Source: Carpediemonas membranifera
Lineage: Eukaryota; Fornicata
Length of the DNA: 64,000 nucleotides
Assembly (NCBI GenBank): GCA_019828565.1
Contig: JAHDYR010000069.1
Coordinates: 434,001 to 498,000 of the forward strand
Direction: 5' to 3'
Translations under genes and position numbers: made by a program
The notes under the pieces: model-generated
What the model saw: only the letters and a program-made list of their open reading frames with translations
What the model was told of the DNA's origin: nothing
The model's database searches: none
Part shown: piece by piece, positions 19,459 to 28,891 of the stretch
Numbering within the stretch: position 1 is the stretch's first letter
How the letters are laid out: each line of letters begins with the position of its first letter

Positions 19459-21712
19459 CTAGCGGCCTGCCAGGACGGCCACCGGTGTCGCCATGCTTAT
19501 GGCAGAGCCCCGTATGGCCCTCTCCCTGCGCCTCACCCGCGCCCCAGCCCGCCTCGATGCCCATGCCCGCCACGTCTGGAATGCGGTGACAAGGCACTTG
19601 TAGTCATGGACCCTGAGACTCCACGGGTCGACTGGCACGCCGGTAGGAAGCAACCACGACCCCCCCTCGGAGAGCCGGACTGAAGCCAGCCGGGCCCCGC
19701 CGAGGAGCATTGAGAGGTGGAGCCCGGGCCGGGCAAGCTTGGCCGCGCGGCGGGGGTCGGCGGCAGCGAGGTGAAGCCGTCGGGCAAGGAGTGAGTCGGC
19801 AGCGTACTCGAAGCGTCGGGCACGCCGCTCGTCAGCAATGAACCGGCACCAGCGATGGAAAACTCGGGCCTGGCAGTGGAAGTCGGCCAGCTCGGCGGCA
19901 TGGAAGTCTTGAAGTCGAGCCCGGTGTGCCGCATCAAATGATTGAGCCCAGTGGTTGAAGACTCGACGCCGGGTAAACGTAGCATGGAGGCTGCTGAGGA
20001 GGCGGCCCCGGTGGTTGAGAGACCGCAGTCGGCCGGCCATGGCGTGCAGCACCACGAGCTTGACACGTGATACCTGACGTCGCCGGAAAATGACGAGCCG
20101 GTCGGCTAGAAGCTTCTTTTGCCGGAGAAGTTTGACCCAGTGTGCAAAGTGGACTCTGGTGCTATGTATCGCGTGATGAGCCGCTGGTCGCTGGTGGCAG
20201 TCAGCTTTAACCACGGCTTGCCAACAGTGCAACGCGCGCCACTGGCAATGGCGGCGGACCAGCGTGTTATCATGTTGCCGGACATACCACTGCCGGAAAC
20301 ACGAGTCAAGTACAACCAACTCCCGCCTTGATTGAATCAAATCTCCCCTGGAATCTATATCTCTCCGCATCACGCACCAGCTCTCAAGGAATGTGCGCGC
20401 CATCCTCTTCCCGCATGCCCGTTCGTCACCATACTCGCGCCAGGCTTGCCAGTGTCGTGACACCAGCAGGCCTCTGTTGAACAAGTCTGCCTTGGCCTGC
20501 TCGGCGAGGAGGGCGTGGTGTCTGGCCGAACGCTGGGCGATCTCGAACCAGGCCTGCAGGGCGGACCGAGCGAGGTCCACCTCTTCCTGCTCGAGCGAAT
20601 AGACACGCACGCGATACCGCCAGCACTGGGCAGCCACACCCACCACACGCCTCAGCAGCTGACGGCGGGCAAGGACCGTCCGCCACTGCTCCCACGCCGT
20701 GATCACGGAGAGCAGCTCGGCCCGGGTCTGGACGATCGCCGTACGCTGCCGATCTGGTCGATTGCGGCGGGTTATGCCTGCCCATTCAGTTACGACGTGT
20801 GCGAGCATGCGGCGGATGCCAGTTCGAGCCATCGCCTCGGCCTTCCTGTTCGCCTTCACGCGGGTCTCCCACTCGGTCCGCATGATCACCCACACTCGCC
20901 TCCGCACTTTAAGGTCATGGACGAGCATCATCCGATGGGCGACAACCTCCTCCATCCACCTATCCAGCGTGTGGCGGGCCAGTGCGGTGCTGTAGTGGGA
21001 CGAGGCCAGGGCGGTGTCCTCGGCCACAATGTCTGGGATGGTCTGCCACCACGCAAGGAGACAGCCCCGGAGCAGTCGGGCTGCATTGGCTCCGTCTGCA
21101 AGTGCCTCTCTGTCATGCTGCCTGCGCTGTGTCTCGTGTCGCCACCGGATAAAAGCTGACACCATGTAGTGGTCAACGCGGTACTCTGCCCGCTCCCTAG
21201 CCCGAGCACTGACTAAAGCGGCGGCACCAGCCCTGAGTCTGATCTGCACGAAAGCATGGAGGCCAGCCTGGAGCAGGGCGCGGTTGTTGGGGTGTGTGAC
21301 GCACCGCTCTACTGCGGCAGCGGGGGTGATTCGGACAGCGGAACGCCAGAGAATGAATGGGCGTCGTATTTGGATGGCATAGACGATGTCCTGGAGGAAT
21401 AGGACGCGTACCTCGGTGTCCTCCCACTGGTTGCAGCGGGCACGGAGGCCTCGGATGGATACTGTGTGATGGGGAAGGAAATGACGTACCGTTGTCTGGG
21501 AGGGCACTTGTATGACCCATACGAGTGGCATTGAGTGGATGTGACGTCGGCGCTGGCGGTAGAACCATCAATTCGTCACGCACAAGCGCTAGCAGCCGAT
21601 TCAGGCGGTTGAATTCATGTTGAAGAGCATTCCGCTCATTATACATCCATGTTTGCGCCGACCGGATGAGATCAACGCGATTCCTGCCCAATTTCGGCGA
21701 CAAGCGCGCCAT
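19459..21712 (-). CDS. Second Sfi1-like repeat protein, one intron
   Basis: Coding exons (minus strand) are 21490-21712 and 19459-21461 (741 aa). Exon 1 encodes a helical start resembling the N-terminal region of the other Sfi1-like protein (EFNRLNRLLALVRDEL compared with RFNRLRHLRNAFSAL). Exon 2 carries more than 15 degenerate Sfi1 repeats with W anchors (for example VSAFIRWRHETQRR, LRGCLLAWWQTIPD, LHCWQAVVKADC, VFHRWCRFIADERR). The repeats are richer in His, Arg and Trp than in the first copy. It likely binds centrin at the basal body or microtubule-organising centre. Confidence 0.75.
21462..21489 (-). other. 28-nt spliceosomal intron
   Basis: On the minus strand it begins GTACGTC and ends CCATCACACAG, in phase 1. 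It joins the two Sfi1-like frames exactly and has the same donor and acceptor pattern as the other introns in the window. Confidence 0.78.
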
Positions 21713-21897
21713 TGCCTCGTCTTGAATGACGACTTCATTTCTTGTCTGTCAGGCAGCAACCGCCGAACCAGGACATGACTCGGCCAGCATCGCACCAGCA
21801 CATACATATCATCGTGGAAGCTTAGGCATTTTAGTCTGCCGAGCACTGAACGATTACTGTAGAATGAGCGTGACCAGCTGCATTTTATGACACCGTC

Positions 21898-22581
21898 TTA
21901 GATCAGCAAGTAGCTGTCCTCCTCGACAGAGAACAACCCTTCGGACACTGGACACCCGTCCTCGTCAACCAGGCTCGTAAATGGCACTGCCCGACATGCG
22001 AATACCGCTATCTTCTTAGTCCTGGCGTTACAGAACAAAAAGACCCAGCCCCACAGACTCTCGTCTCCGAAGACGTCGTCCTGCCCCTCACCCGTCGACA
22101 GGGAGTATATGGTGCAGTTTTTGACACCAATCGCGACATCCAGGGCGGCGAGTGCCTGGGACATGAGATCCCGCCCGTGTGGCATGCCCGCGAACTGGCT
22201 AAAGAGGAACTCGGCGACGAGCTGCGGGGAGTGCTCCTTCGTGAAGCTGTCAGGACTCATGCTGGAGAAGTCTGTCGCGGGAAAGACCTGGTTCAGCGTG
22301 TGCACCAGGTTGATGAAAGCTTTGCGGCCCTGGTTGGTGACCATGTCGAATGGATTGTCTGTATAGCTTGAGGGAGTTGCGATTATGCCGTCTTCGAGCG
22401 ATTTGCTAACTCTCTTTTCGTTTGTGGATGGCTTCATGGTGTAGAGCTCGAGATGTGAAACCAACTGGGCTCCAACGACGTGGAGCTGTTCATCTATAGA
22501 CGCTGCTATCGCTGACAGGCTTTCTTCTTGTATATATCGCATCTCTTTCTCGGCGTTTGTATCTTGTCGTCGCCGCGACAA
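21898..22581 (-). CDS. MAF1: Maf1, repressor of RNA polymerase III
   Basis: 227 aa. The central and C-terminal Maf1 signature is clear: LVHTLNQVFPATDFS, then LDVAIGVKNCTIYSLSTG, ESLWGWVFLFCNARTKKIAVFACRAV, and an acidic end (EEDSYLLI). In other eukaryotes Maf1 binds Pol III when nutrients are scarce and shuts down tRNA and 5S rRNA synthesis; phosphorylation in the linker (here roughly residues 50-90, Ser/Thr-rich) relieves it. The N-terminal part matches the short A-box region less well. Length is typical of compact homologues. Confidence 0.85.
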   Translation of the reverse strand: MSRRRQDTNAEKEMRYIQEESLSAIAASIDEQLHVVGAQLVSHLELYTMKPSTNEKRVSKSLEDGIIATPSSYTDNPFDMVTNQGRKAFINLVHTLNQVFPATDFSSMSPDSFTKEHSPQLVAEFLFSQFAGMPHGRDLMSQALAALDVAIGVKNCTIYSLSTGEGQDDVFGDESLWGWVFLFCNARTKKIAVFACRAVPFTSLVDEDGCPVSEGLFSVEEDSYLLI

Positions 22582-22931
22582 TCTGCCCCCAAATTTTGCG
22601 CCAAGTTTGGTGGACTGACTCAGTCAACAATACGACCCTCTAGCGTCTGTACGCTGAGACGAGCCCTGCCTTATCCCCTATCGCGCAGTCAGGGTGCATG
22701 ACTGCCCCGAGAGTACCTGGCATCGCATGACCCTGAGCTGATGATGCGTGAGTGTGGGTGGCTTGGCTGGTTGGAAAGGCCTCACGGCGTTAAACTGCAG
22801 TTGTTTATTAGTCGGGTAGCTTAGTAGGATGTGATGAGTAGACAGGGACGGGGGGAAGCCATTGCCAGAGATATGGCACACCTCAAATCACTGAGAGCTA
22901 TATCCCATCAGCGTATCACCACCAAGACGAC
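22582..22931. other. Intergenic region with full palindromic motif
   Basis: 350 bp between the start of the Maf1 gene and the 3' end of the next small gene. No ORF of note. It contains the most complete copy of the recurring palindrome, TAAACTGCAGTT, at 22791-22802. Confidence 0.45.
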
Positions 22932-23186
22932 CTACTCGGTCGCTCTCGACAGCTCCCTCGTCATGTTCGGGATATCTCGACGCTGGAAGCGACCGACGAC
23001 ATCTTCCCGCTTTGCATCCATTGCTCCGATCACCTCCTCTGACAGCAAGGGGTCGCTGGAGAGCGAGGCGATGATTTGAAGGTTATCGGCGAGCTCCTCG
23101 ATCCACAGGTCTTCAATATCCTCGGGACGGATGCCAGCAGCAAGTACCGATTGTGGCGTCGGTTTTCTTGAGTGTACGCGTTCCAT
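22932..23186 (-). CDS. Small unknown protein, 84 aa
   Basis: The start is taken at MERVHSRKPTPQSVL; the frame runs 42 codons further upstream to an ATG at 23312 but is less protein-like there. The product is compact, acidic and helical (IRPEDIEDLWIEELADNLQI, then SLSSDPLLSEEVIGAMDAKR). No family is recognised. A GTGCAGTTTAT motif lies upstream at 23342-23352. Confidence 0.45.
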   Translation of the reverse strand: MERVHSRKPTPQSVLAAGIRPEDIEDLWIEELADNLQIIASLSSDPLLSEEVIGAMDAKREDVVGRFQRRDIPNMTRELSRATE

Positions 23187-23312
23187 TTGTGCTATTGTTG
23201 CGATTGTTGTGTTCCTGTCGTTCTTCCGCGACTTTTGCGTGCAGAAAAATTGAGCAACGAATAACTGCTCTGGAGCACTTTGTGAGTGAGTCTCAGAGCA
23301 GTACTGACCCAC

Positions 23313-24078
23313 CTGTGAGTTTTTGGAGACGCATTGTCAAAGTGCAGTTTATTTGAGGCTCCAATGAAAACATGAAACTTAACGATGAATCAACAATAGA
23401 CTCGGCTTAAGATGGATTTGGGGATGATCGGCCTGCCGCCGCTCAGATGCCGGGATTCTCCAGGGGCAGTGTGGCGGGTTGGGGTCGAACCGACTCTTGA
23501 AATGTCACGATGGAGAAGAACACAAGCAAGAAAAAGAACCAAGGCTGAAAAGGTGATATGCAACACACAAAGCCCGCACATGCATCGGAAAGAAGCCACG
23601 GCGTGAAAAATTCCACCACTTCTGCAAGAGAAGACAATCAAGCTGCCATAGCCACAGAACCCCACCAATCTCCCACAAAAGACAGAAATGAGGCACAATA
23701 CACAACTTTTAGCGAAACTGGGCCTTCTGGAGGCATGATGTACTCTTTCGGGATGAGCCAAGGGGACGTGCCTCTGTGGGCAGCCTCGCACGTGAAAGCC
23801 GCAAGCCTAGAAGAGAGGCGGCGGCACAAAGGGACCTGATATCTAGTAAATCAGCCACGAATCATGATCGCAGATGCTTGGGACGGCAGAAGCCAGGGTT
23901 CGCCGGCCACATCTCAATCTGTTTCCATACCGTCTAATTTCTTGCCAGGTTGGGGTCATAACGCGGGCACACGTCTCGGATCAGTCGAGCCCTTGCACTC
24001 AGCGGTCTCGAATCTGTCTAGATTTACGGTTTATCTCAATCCGCCCATATATCCGAGGCGAAAAACGCAAGCGCTGCA
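23313..24078. other. Intergenic region, no supported gene
   Basis: About 770 bp between the small protein and the acidic-repeat PH gene. Overlapping short frames on both strands have no recognisable content. A sequence near 23480 resembles a tRNA T-arm but has no matching D-arm or anticodon arm. The last 60 bp before 24079 is AT-richer and probably holds the promoter. Confidence 0.4.
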
Positions 24079-25996
24079 ATGGCTGAAACCGAGTTGGATC
24101 AGGGCGAAATTGCGCAAGTACCCGTCGAAAAGGTACAAGAGCCCTCGTATTCCGAGGAATTTGCGGAAGGAACAGCCGAGGTTGTTGAAGAATGCGCACC
24201 AGCCGCTGCAGAGTCAAATGAAGGCGAGGCGCCATCTGAAGACATAGATGAGAGCAATATAGATAACTCCGATGAGCTTGAAGAGAACCCTGTCGCTGAG
24301 GAGGAGCCCGCCGCCGAGGAGGAGGCCAAGACTGAGGAGCCCGCCGAGGAGGAGCCCACCGAGGAGGAGGCCAAGACTGAGGAGCCCGCCGCCGAGGAGC
24401 CCACCGAGGAGGAGGCCAAGACTGAGGAGCCCGCCGCCGAGGAGGAGGCCGCCGAGGAGGAGCCCAAGACTGAGGAGCCCGCCGAGGAGGAGCCCAAGAC
24501 TGAGGAGCCCGCCGAGGAGGAGCCCACCGAGGAGGAGCCCAAGACTGAGGAGCCCGCCGAGGAGGAGCCCACCGAGGAGGAGCCCAAGACTGAGGAGCCC
24601 GCCGCCGAGGAGGAGGCCGCCGAGGAGGAGCCCAAGACTGAGGAGCCCGCCGAGGAGGAGCCCAAGACTGAGGAGCCCGCCGAGGAGGAGCCCACCGAGG
24701 AGGAGCCCAAGACTGAGGAGCCCGCCGCCGAGGAGGAGGCCGCCGAGGAGGAGGCCACCGAGGAGGAGCCCAAGACTGAGGAGCCCGCCGCCGAGGAGGA
24801 GGCCAAGACTGAGGAGCCCGCCGCCGAGGAGGAGCCCAAGACTGAGGAGCCCGCCGCCGAGGAGGAGGCCAAGACTGAGGAGCCCGCCGAGGAGGAGCCC
24901 ACCGAGGAGGAGCCCAAGACTGAGGAGCCCGCCGCCGAGGAGGAGCCCAAGACTGAGGGAGCCCGCCGCCGAGGAGGAGCCCAAGACTGAGGAGCCCGCC
25001 GCCGAGGAGGAGCCCAAGACTGAGGAGCCCGCCGCCGAGGAGGAGCCCAAGACTGAGGAGCCCGCCGCCGAGGAGGAGGCCAAGACTGAGGAGCCCGCCG
25101 CCGAGGAGGAGCCCAAGACTGAGGAGCCCGCCGCCGAGGAGGAGCCCAAGACTGAGGAGCCCGCCGCCGAGGAGGAGGCCAAGACTGAGGAGCCCGCCGA
25201 GGAGGAGCCCGCCGAGGAGGAGCCCACCGAGGAGGAGGCCAAGACTGAGGAGCCCGCCGCCGAGGAGGAGGCCAAGACTGAGGAGCCCGCCGAGGAGGAG
25301 CCCACCGAGGAGGAGGCCAAGACTGAGGAGCCCGCCGAGGAGGAGCCCAAGACTGAGGAGCCCGCCGCCGAGGAGGAGCCCAAGACTGAGGAGCCCACCG
25401 AGGAGGAGCCCAAGACTGAGGAGCCCGCCGCCGAGGAGGAGGCCAAGACTGAGGAGCCCGCCGAGGAGGAGCCCACCGAGGAGGAGGCCAAGACTGAGGA
25501 GCCCGCCGAGGAGGAGCCCAAGACTGAGGAGCCCGCCGAGGAGGAGCCCAAGACTGAGGAGCCCGCCGCCGAGGAGGAGGCCAGGCCATCCCCCGTGCCC
25601 AAGAAGGACGCCCCCCGCCCCGTCGCGATCCCCGCCCCCCACACGCTCATGAACGAGCTGACCATGTCACCGTCCGACATCACGGTCGGGCCCATCAAGC
25701 AGGGCTTCCTGTTCAAGCGGGGTGGCTTCAGAGGCAAGTCGTGGCAAAGGCGGTACTTTGTCCTTCTCCCAGACGAGCTGCTCTGGTTCAAGGCGAAGAC
25801 GACAGAGTACGAGAAGTGCACGAACAAGCTGCCTCTCGGTCAGGTGGCAATGGTCGTGGACGGCGCGGAAGATAACAGCAAGTTCGGCTTTGAGTTGAGG
25901 TCGACCCCGAAGCCGTACTCTTTGGCGGCCGAGAGCGACGAGAGCCGGCGGGAGTGGAGCCAGGCGATCCGCAGATGTATTCCTAAGACCGAGTAA
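24079..25996 (+). CDS. Acidic-repeat protein with C-terminal PH domain (frame broken once)
   Basis: The N terminus (about 70 aa) is acidic. About 430 residues of PAEEEPKTEEPAAEEEAKTEEP-like repeats follow. The C-terminal 110 residues form a PH domain (IKQGFLFKRGGFRGKSWQRR, YFVLLPDELLWFKAK, the final helix RREWSQAIRRCI) that could bind phosphoinositides or a protein partner. The reading frame shifts at about 24958, where one repeat reads GAGGGAGCCC instead of GAGGAGCCC. The PH domain is in the second frame. A single extra G in a tandem array is a likely assembly error, but a real truncation cannot be excluded. Confidence 0.75.
24290..25580 (+). repeat. 1.3-kb tandem array encoding EEP/KTEEP repeats
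   Basis: Short units such as AAGACTGAGGAGCCC and GCCGCCGAGGAGGAG are concatenated in varying order. The sense frame encodes Glu-rich repeats; other frames on both strands stay open for hundreds of codons purely because of the repeat, so those long ORFs are artefacts. Confidence 0.95.
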
Positions 25997-26103
25997 ACTA
26001 GTATCGACGGGTTTATATGATGGCCCGCCGCATCCAAGGGCAAGGCAGATGGACCTTCATCCGTGCAGTTTATGTCAGAAGCTTATGTACTAGTAGTCCT
26101 TCT

Positions 26104-27645
26104 TCACTCGACCTTTGCAGGCAGGGGCGGCACCACCATTGCGAACACCGTCCCCCCGAGCAAGAGTATGATGGGTGCAAGCCGGGTGGCCCTCAGATAT
26201 GCGACAGAACGCTCCCAGGAGAGATAGTAGAACAGCGGCATCTGAAGGTAAATGAAGCTCATTGTCACGACAGTCGTAATTACATGATATACGTAAATCA
26301 GCCGGCCTCTGGTGGCAAAGAACGGCCGGAAGATTGCATTCATACGCCGGGCGAGGTTGGAGAACATCCCAGACGACAGGAAGAAGACGTAGAAGCCCGG
26401 TTCCCAGCCGTGCCACACCGCACTCGTGGCGAATGTCGCAATAGTCGCGATCATCTTCACATGCCTTCCAAAACGGCGTTTGACTGTTTCATTTCCTCGA
26501 ATGCCTGAGTAGACGTACGATGCGAGGAAGAACCCCACCCCGGCGTTCCAGTGTGTCGTCAGGAGGGCCAGATTCATGGGTGCCTGGGCGATGAGCCACG
26601 TGTAGTTGGCCCCTTGTCTGAACTCGAACTTGGACCATACCCTGGCCATGGTGTGCCGCCGCCCGCTGTACGTCAGCCCGCTCATCGTCGAGGCGCCGTG
26701 GGCCAGACCCCAGACACCGTAGTACTTGGCTTTGATGAGTTCAATCGGGATGATGTGGTAGCGGACGATTCGCCAGAGCAGTGGTGTGGCAAGGTATGTC
26801 GCGTGTTGGGCATGGTAGGGGAGCATCGGGTCGGGCGGGAAGTATGCAAAGAGCACCCACAGGCCAATAAGACCGACACCCCATAACATGTAAACGAAAC
26901 CCCACGCGATCGACTCTAGATGGAGTCTGATTCGGTCCTTCTTGGTCAAGCCCTCGAAAGAGCGGCCCGACGCGAAGGATGCGTATTCTGCGAATGTGAA
27001 GAAGGGCCCGACGATGACAGACCCGTAAAACATGCTGTAGCCCAGGAAGGCAATGAGCGACGGACACTTGGCCAGCGGGGCCTTGATGCGGCCATACGGA
27101 CCGACCGGTCTTGGCTTGACAGCGAGCTTCTCGGCGGGCACCCCTGCCCCACGGGCAACGTCGAAGGCGAGGGAGGAGAGGCGGAGGGCGAGGACCATGG
27201 GTGTGCCGGTGAAGTGCAGATTTTCCATGGAATGGGGGTGGTAGAGGCGTCGGGCCTGCTCCCAGGACTGGTAGGCGAAGGTGAGAAGGAAGATCAGCCA
27301 GCTCATGCCGGTCGGGGTAAGACCCAGACGGCGGGGGTTGAGACGGAGCAGCAGGAAGACGGCACCGATCACCAGCCATACGTTCAGGACAATGGGGCCG
27401 TATGCAAAGGCCGTGAGGGAGCCCCCGACGAGGGCGTTGTATGTATGATGCAGCGTTGGCCGGCCTCGGGGTAGGAACTTGTGAAACAGCGCGAAAATAT
27501 ACGCAAGGAGAAGACTAAGGCCGATTCGAACATCCCACGGCGTTAGTGAGAGGGATTGGGCCGTGCCCTCGAGGAGGTTGTTCAATACGGAAGGGCTCTC
27601 ACACCAACGATCGAGCCAGTTCAGATATGACCGCACAGGGTTCAT
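26104..27645 (-). CDS. MBOAT lysophospholipid acyltransferase
   Basis: 513 aa with about ten hydrophobic segments. The MBOAT landmarks are present: HWNAGVGFFLASYVYSGI (conserved Asn, residue about 364) and SAVWHGWEPGFYVFFLSSG carrying the invariant histidine near 407. The layout matches the LPLAT branch (Ale1, MBOAT1/2/5) that re-acylates lysophospholipids in the ER. The start is the first ATG of the frame. Confidence 0.87.
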   Translation of the reverse strand: MNPVRSYLNWLDRWCESPSVLNNLLEGTAQSLSLTPWDVRIGLSLLLAYIFALFHKFLPRGRPTLHHTYNALVGGSLTAFAYGPIVLNVWLVIGAVFLLLRLNPRRLGLTPTGMSWLIFLLTFAYQSWEQARRLYHPHSMENLHFTGTPMVLALRLSSLAFDVARGAGVPAEKLAVKPRPVGPYGRIKAPLAKCPSLIAFLGYSMFYGSVIVGPFFTFAEYASFASGRSFEGLTKKDRIRLHLESIAWGFVYMLWGVGLIGLWVLFAYFPPDPMLPYHAQHATYLATPLLWRIVRYHIIPIELIKAKYYGVWGLAHGASTMSGLTYSGRRHTMARVWSKFEFRQGANYTWLIAQAPMNLALLTTHWNAGVGFFLASYVYSGIRGNETVKRRFGRHVKMIATIATFATSAVWHGWEPGFYVFFLSSGMFSNLARRMNAIFRPFFATRGRLIYVYHVITTVVTMSFIYLQMPLFYYLSWERSVAYLRATRLAPIILLLGGTVFAMVVPPLPAKVE

Positions 27646-27909
27646 CTATAGATCTAGATCTTGGGATCGTCGCTGTAGAAGACTCAGGTCGTATTCATGT
27701 CCGTCGATTACGAGGTGGCACAACGGAACAATTTAGCGAAGAATTTAGCGTGATACTAGTTATCAAATGGGTTGCTCGAGACTATATTCGCGGCCATTGT
27801 ACACGCCACATGCGCTATGAATCTTTATAATGCCAACAGCGAGTCACCACACATTTACGAGAGTCACGTGACGCTTACCACTGCGCTCGACGCCATTTAA
27901 CAAAACGTC

Positions 27910-28758
27910 CTATATACCTGAAACGTCGCCGCGGATGATGGCCCTGATGAGCCGCTTGGTCCCCTCGTCCGCCCGCTGGTTCGCGTCCGCCTGCAGCAGG
28001 GACCGGGGCGGGTGGTCGATCATCGTCTTCTTGAGCGCCCCGGTCGACCCAGCCAGCATGCCGTGCCACATGGCCGCCACCGAGGCTAGGTCAGCCTCCG
28101 CCACAGCTTGCTTCGTGCTGGGCAGCACAGCCCTTGCCGTCGCCATATCTATAGCCTTGGTGAGCGACTCGAGCATCCCCTCCGACTCCATCATGAGAGC
28201 GGGCCCGTTCGTGGAGGTGGCCACCGTCCGGGTGAGCAAGCAGGCTAGCTGGAGGACCGCGCCGCTGTGCTGCTCGATAAGCGTGACTAGGAAGGACATG
28301 AGGTTCGCACCGAACGCGAACTCCGCGAAGCTGGCCGGATCTGGGTTTGCGAGGCTGATAAAGAACGACAGCGCCGCGACAGTGAGGACAACGGTCTCTT
28401 CTGTGGTCTCAGACGCAACTGAGAGGAAGGGAAAGAGCGTTGCTGGTATGTGCGAGGCCAGAAGATGCGACTGGGAGAGCGGGTCGGACGCGATGATCGT
28501 GAAGAGGTAGAGCGTCGCAGTGATGCGGTCGACATTCGGCTTCGTCATCAAGCCGGCCTCATAGATTGGAAGTACTGTTACAATGTCTTGCAGAAGCCCC
28601 AACGCTACTCCTGGGGCATGCCAGAGAATAGCACCAAGATTACTGATACTGGAGCTCATTGCGAGCACTTTTTGAACGGCAGGCCCTCTTGTATCTGCTG
28701 ATAGCAGTTTTTTGATTTCCGCAACGACCTCCTGGCTGTTGTAGCCTCCAAGAGACAT
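27910..28758 (-). CDS. CNOT9: CCR4-NOT subunit CNOT9 (Caf40/Rcd1)
   Basis: 282 aa of armadillo-like helices. Family-defining stretches: LGAILWHAPGVALGLLQDIV, NVDRITATLYLFTIIASDP and LASHIPATLFPFLSVASETT, which correspond to the LLWHSFG, SNRVCNALALLQCVASHP and AHIPLFLYPFLNT blocks. CNOT9 docks GW-repeat and other RNA-binding regulators to the CCR4-NOT deadenylase, controlling mRNA decay. Its C-terminal third diverges. A GCAGTTTA motif lies upstream at 28883-28890. Confidence 0.87.
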   Translation of the reverse strand: MSLGGYNSQEVVAEIKKLLSADTRGPAVQKVLAMSSSISNLGAILWHAPGVALGLLQDIVTVLPIYEAGLMTKPNVDRITATLYLFTIIASDPLSQSHLLASHIPATLFPFLSVASETTEETVVLTVAALSFFISLANPDPASFAEFAFGANLMSFLVTLIEQHSGAVLQLACLLTRTVATSTNGPALMMESEGMLESLTKAIDMATARAVLPSTKQAVAEADLASVAAMWHGMLAGSTGALKKTMIDHPPRSLLQADANQRADEGTKRLIRAIIRGDVSGI

Positions 28759-28891
28759 TTCGTCCGCGTTTCCGCACCATAAGGCATGCTTGAAAAAATC
28801 TAACGAGTAAAATACGGCCCCCAGCAGCTAACCAAGCATCACCAAACCTTCCCCGCGCCACACCTAGCAAGTATTATAATCCGCAGTTTAA

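Noticed and set aside
23470-23500. tRNA T-arm-like sequence (GGTTCGACCCC on the minus strand)
   Set aside because: No D-arm, anticodon arm or acceptor stem can be built around it on either strand.
23999-25827. Long antisense and alternate-frame ORFs (500+ codons) over the Glu-rich array
   Set aside because: They are monotonous shadows of the tandem repeat; only the sense frame connects to an N terminus and a PH domain.
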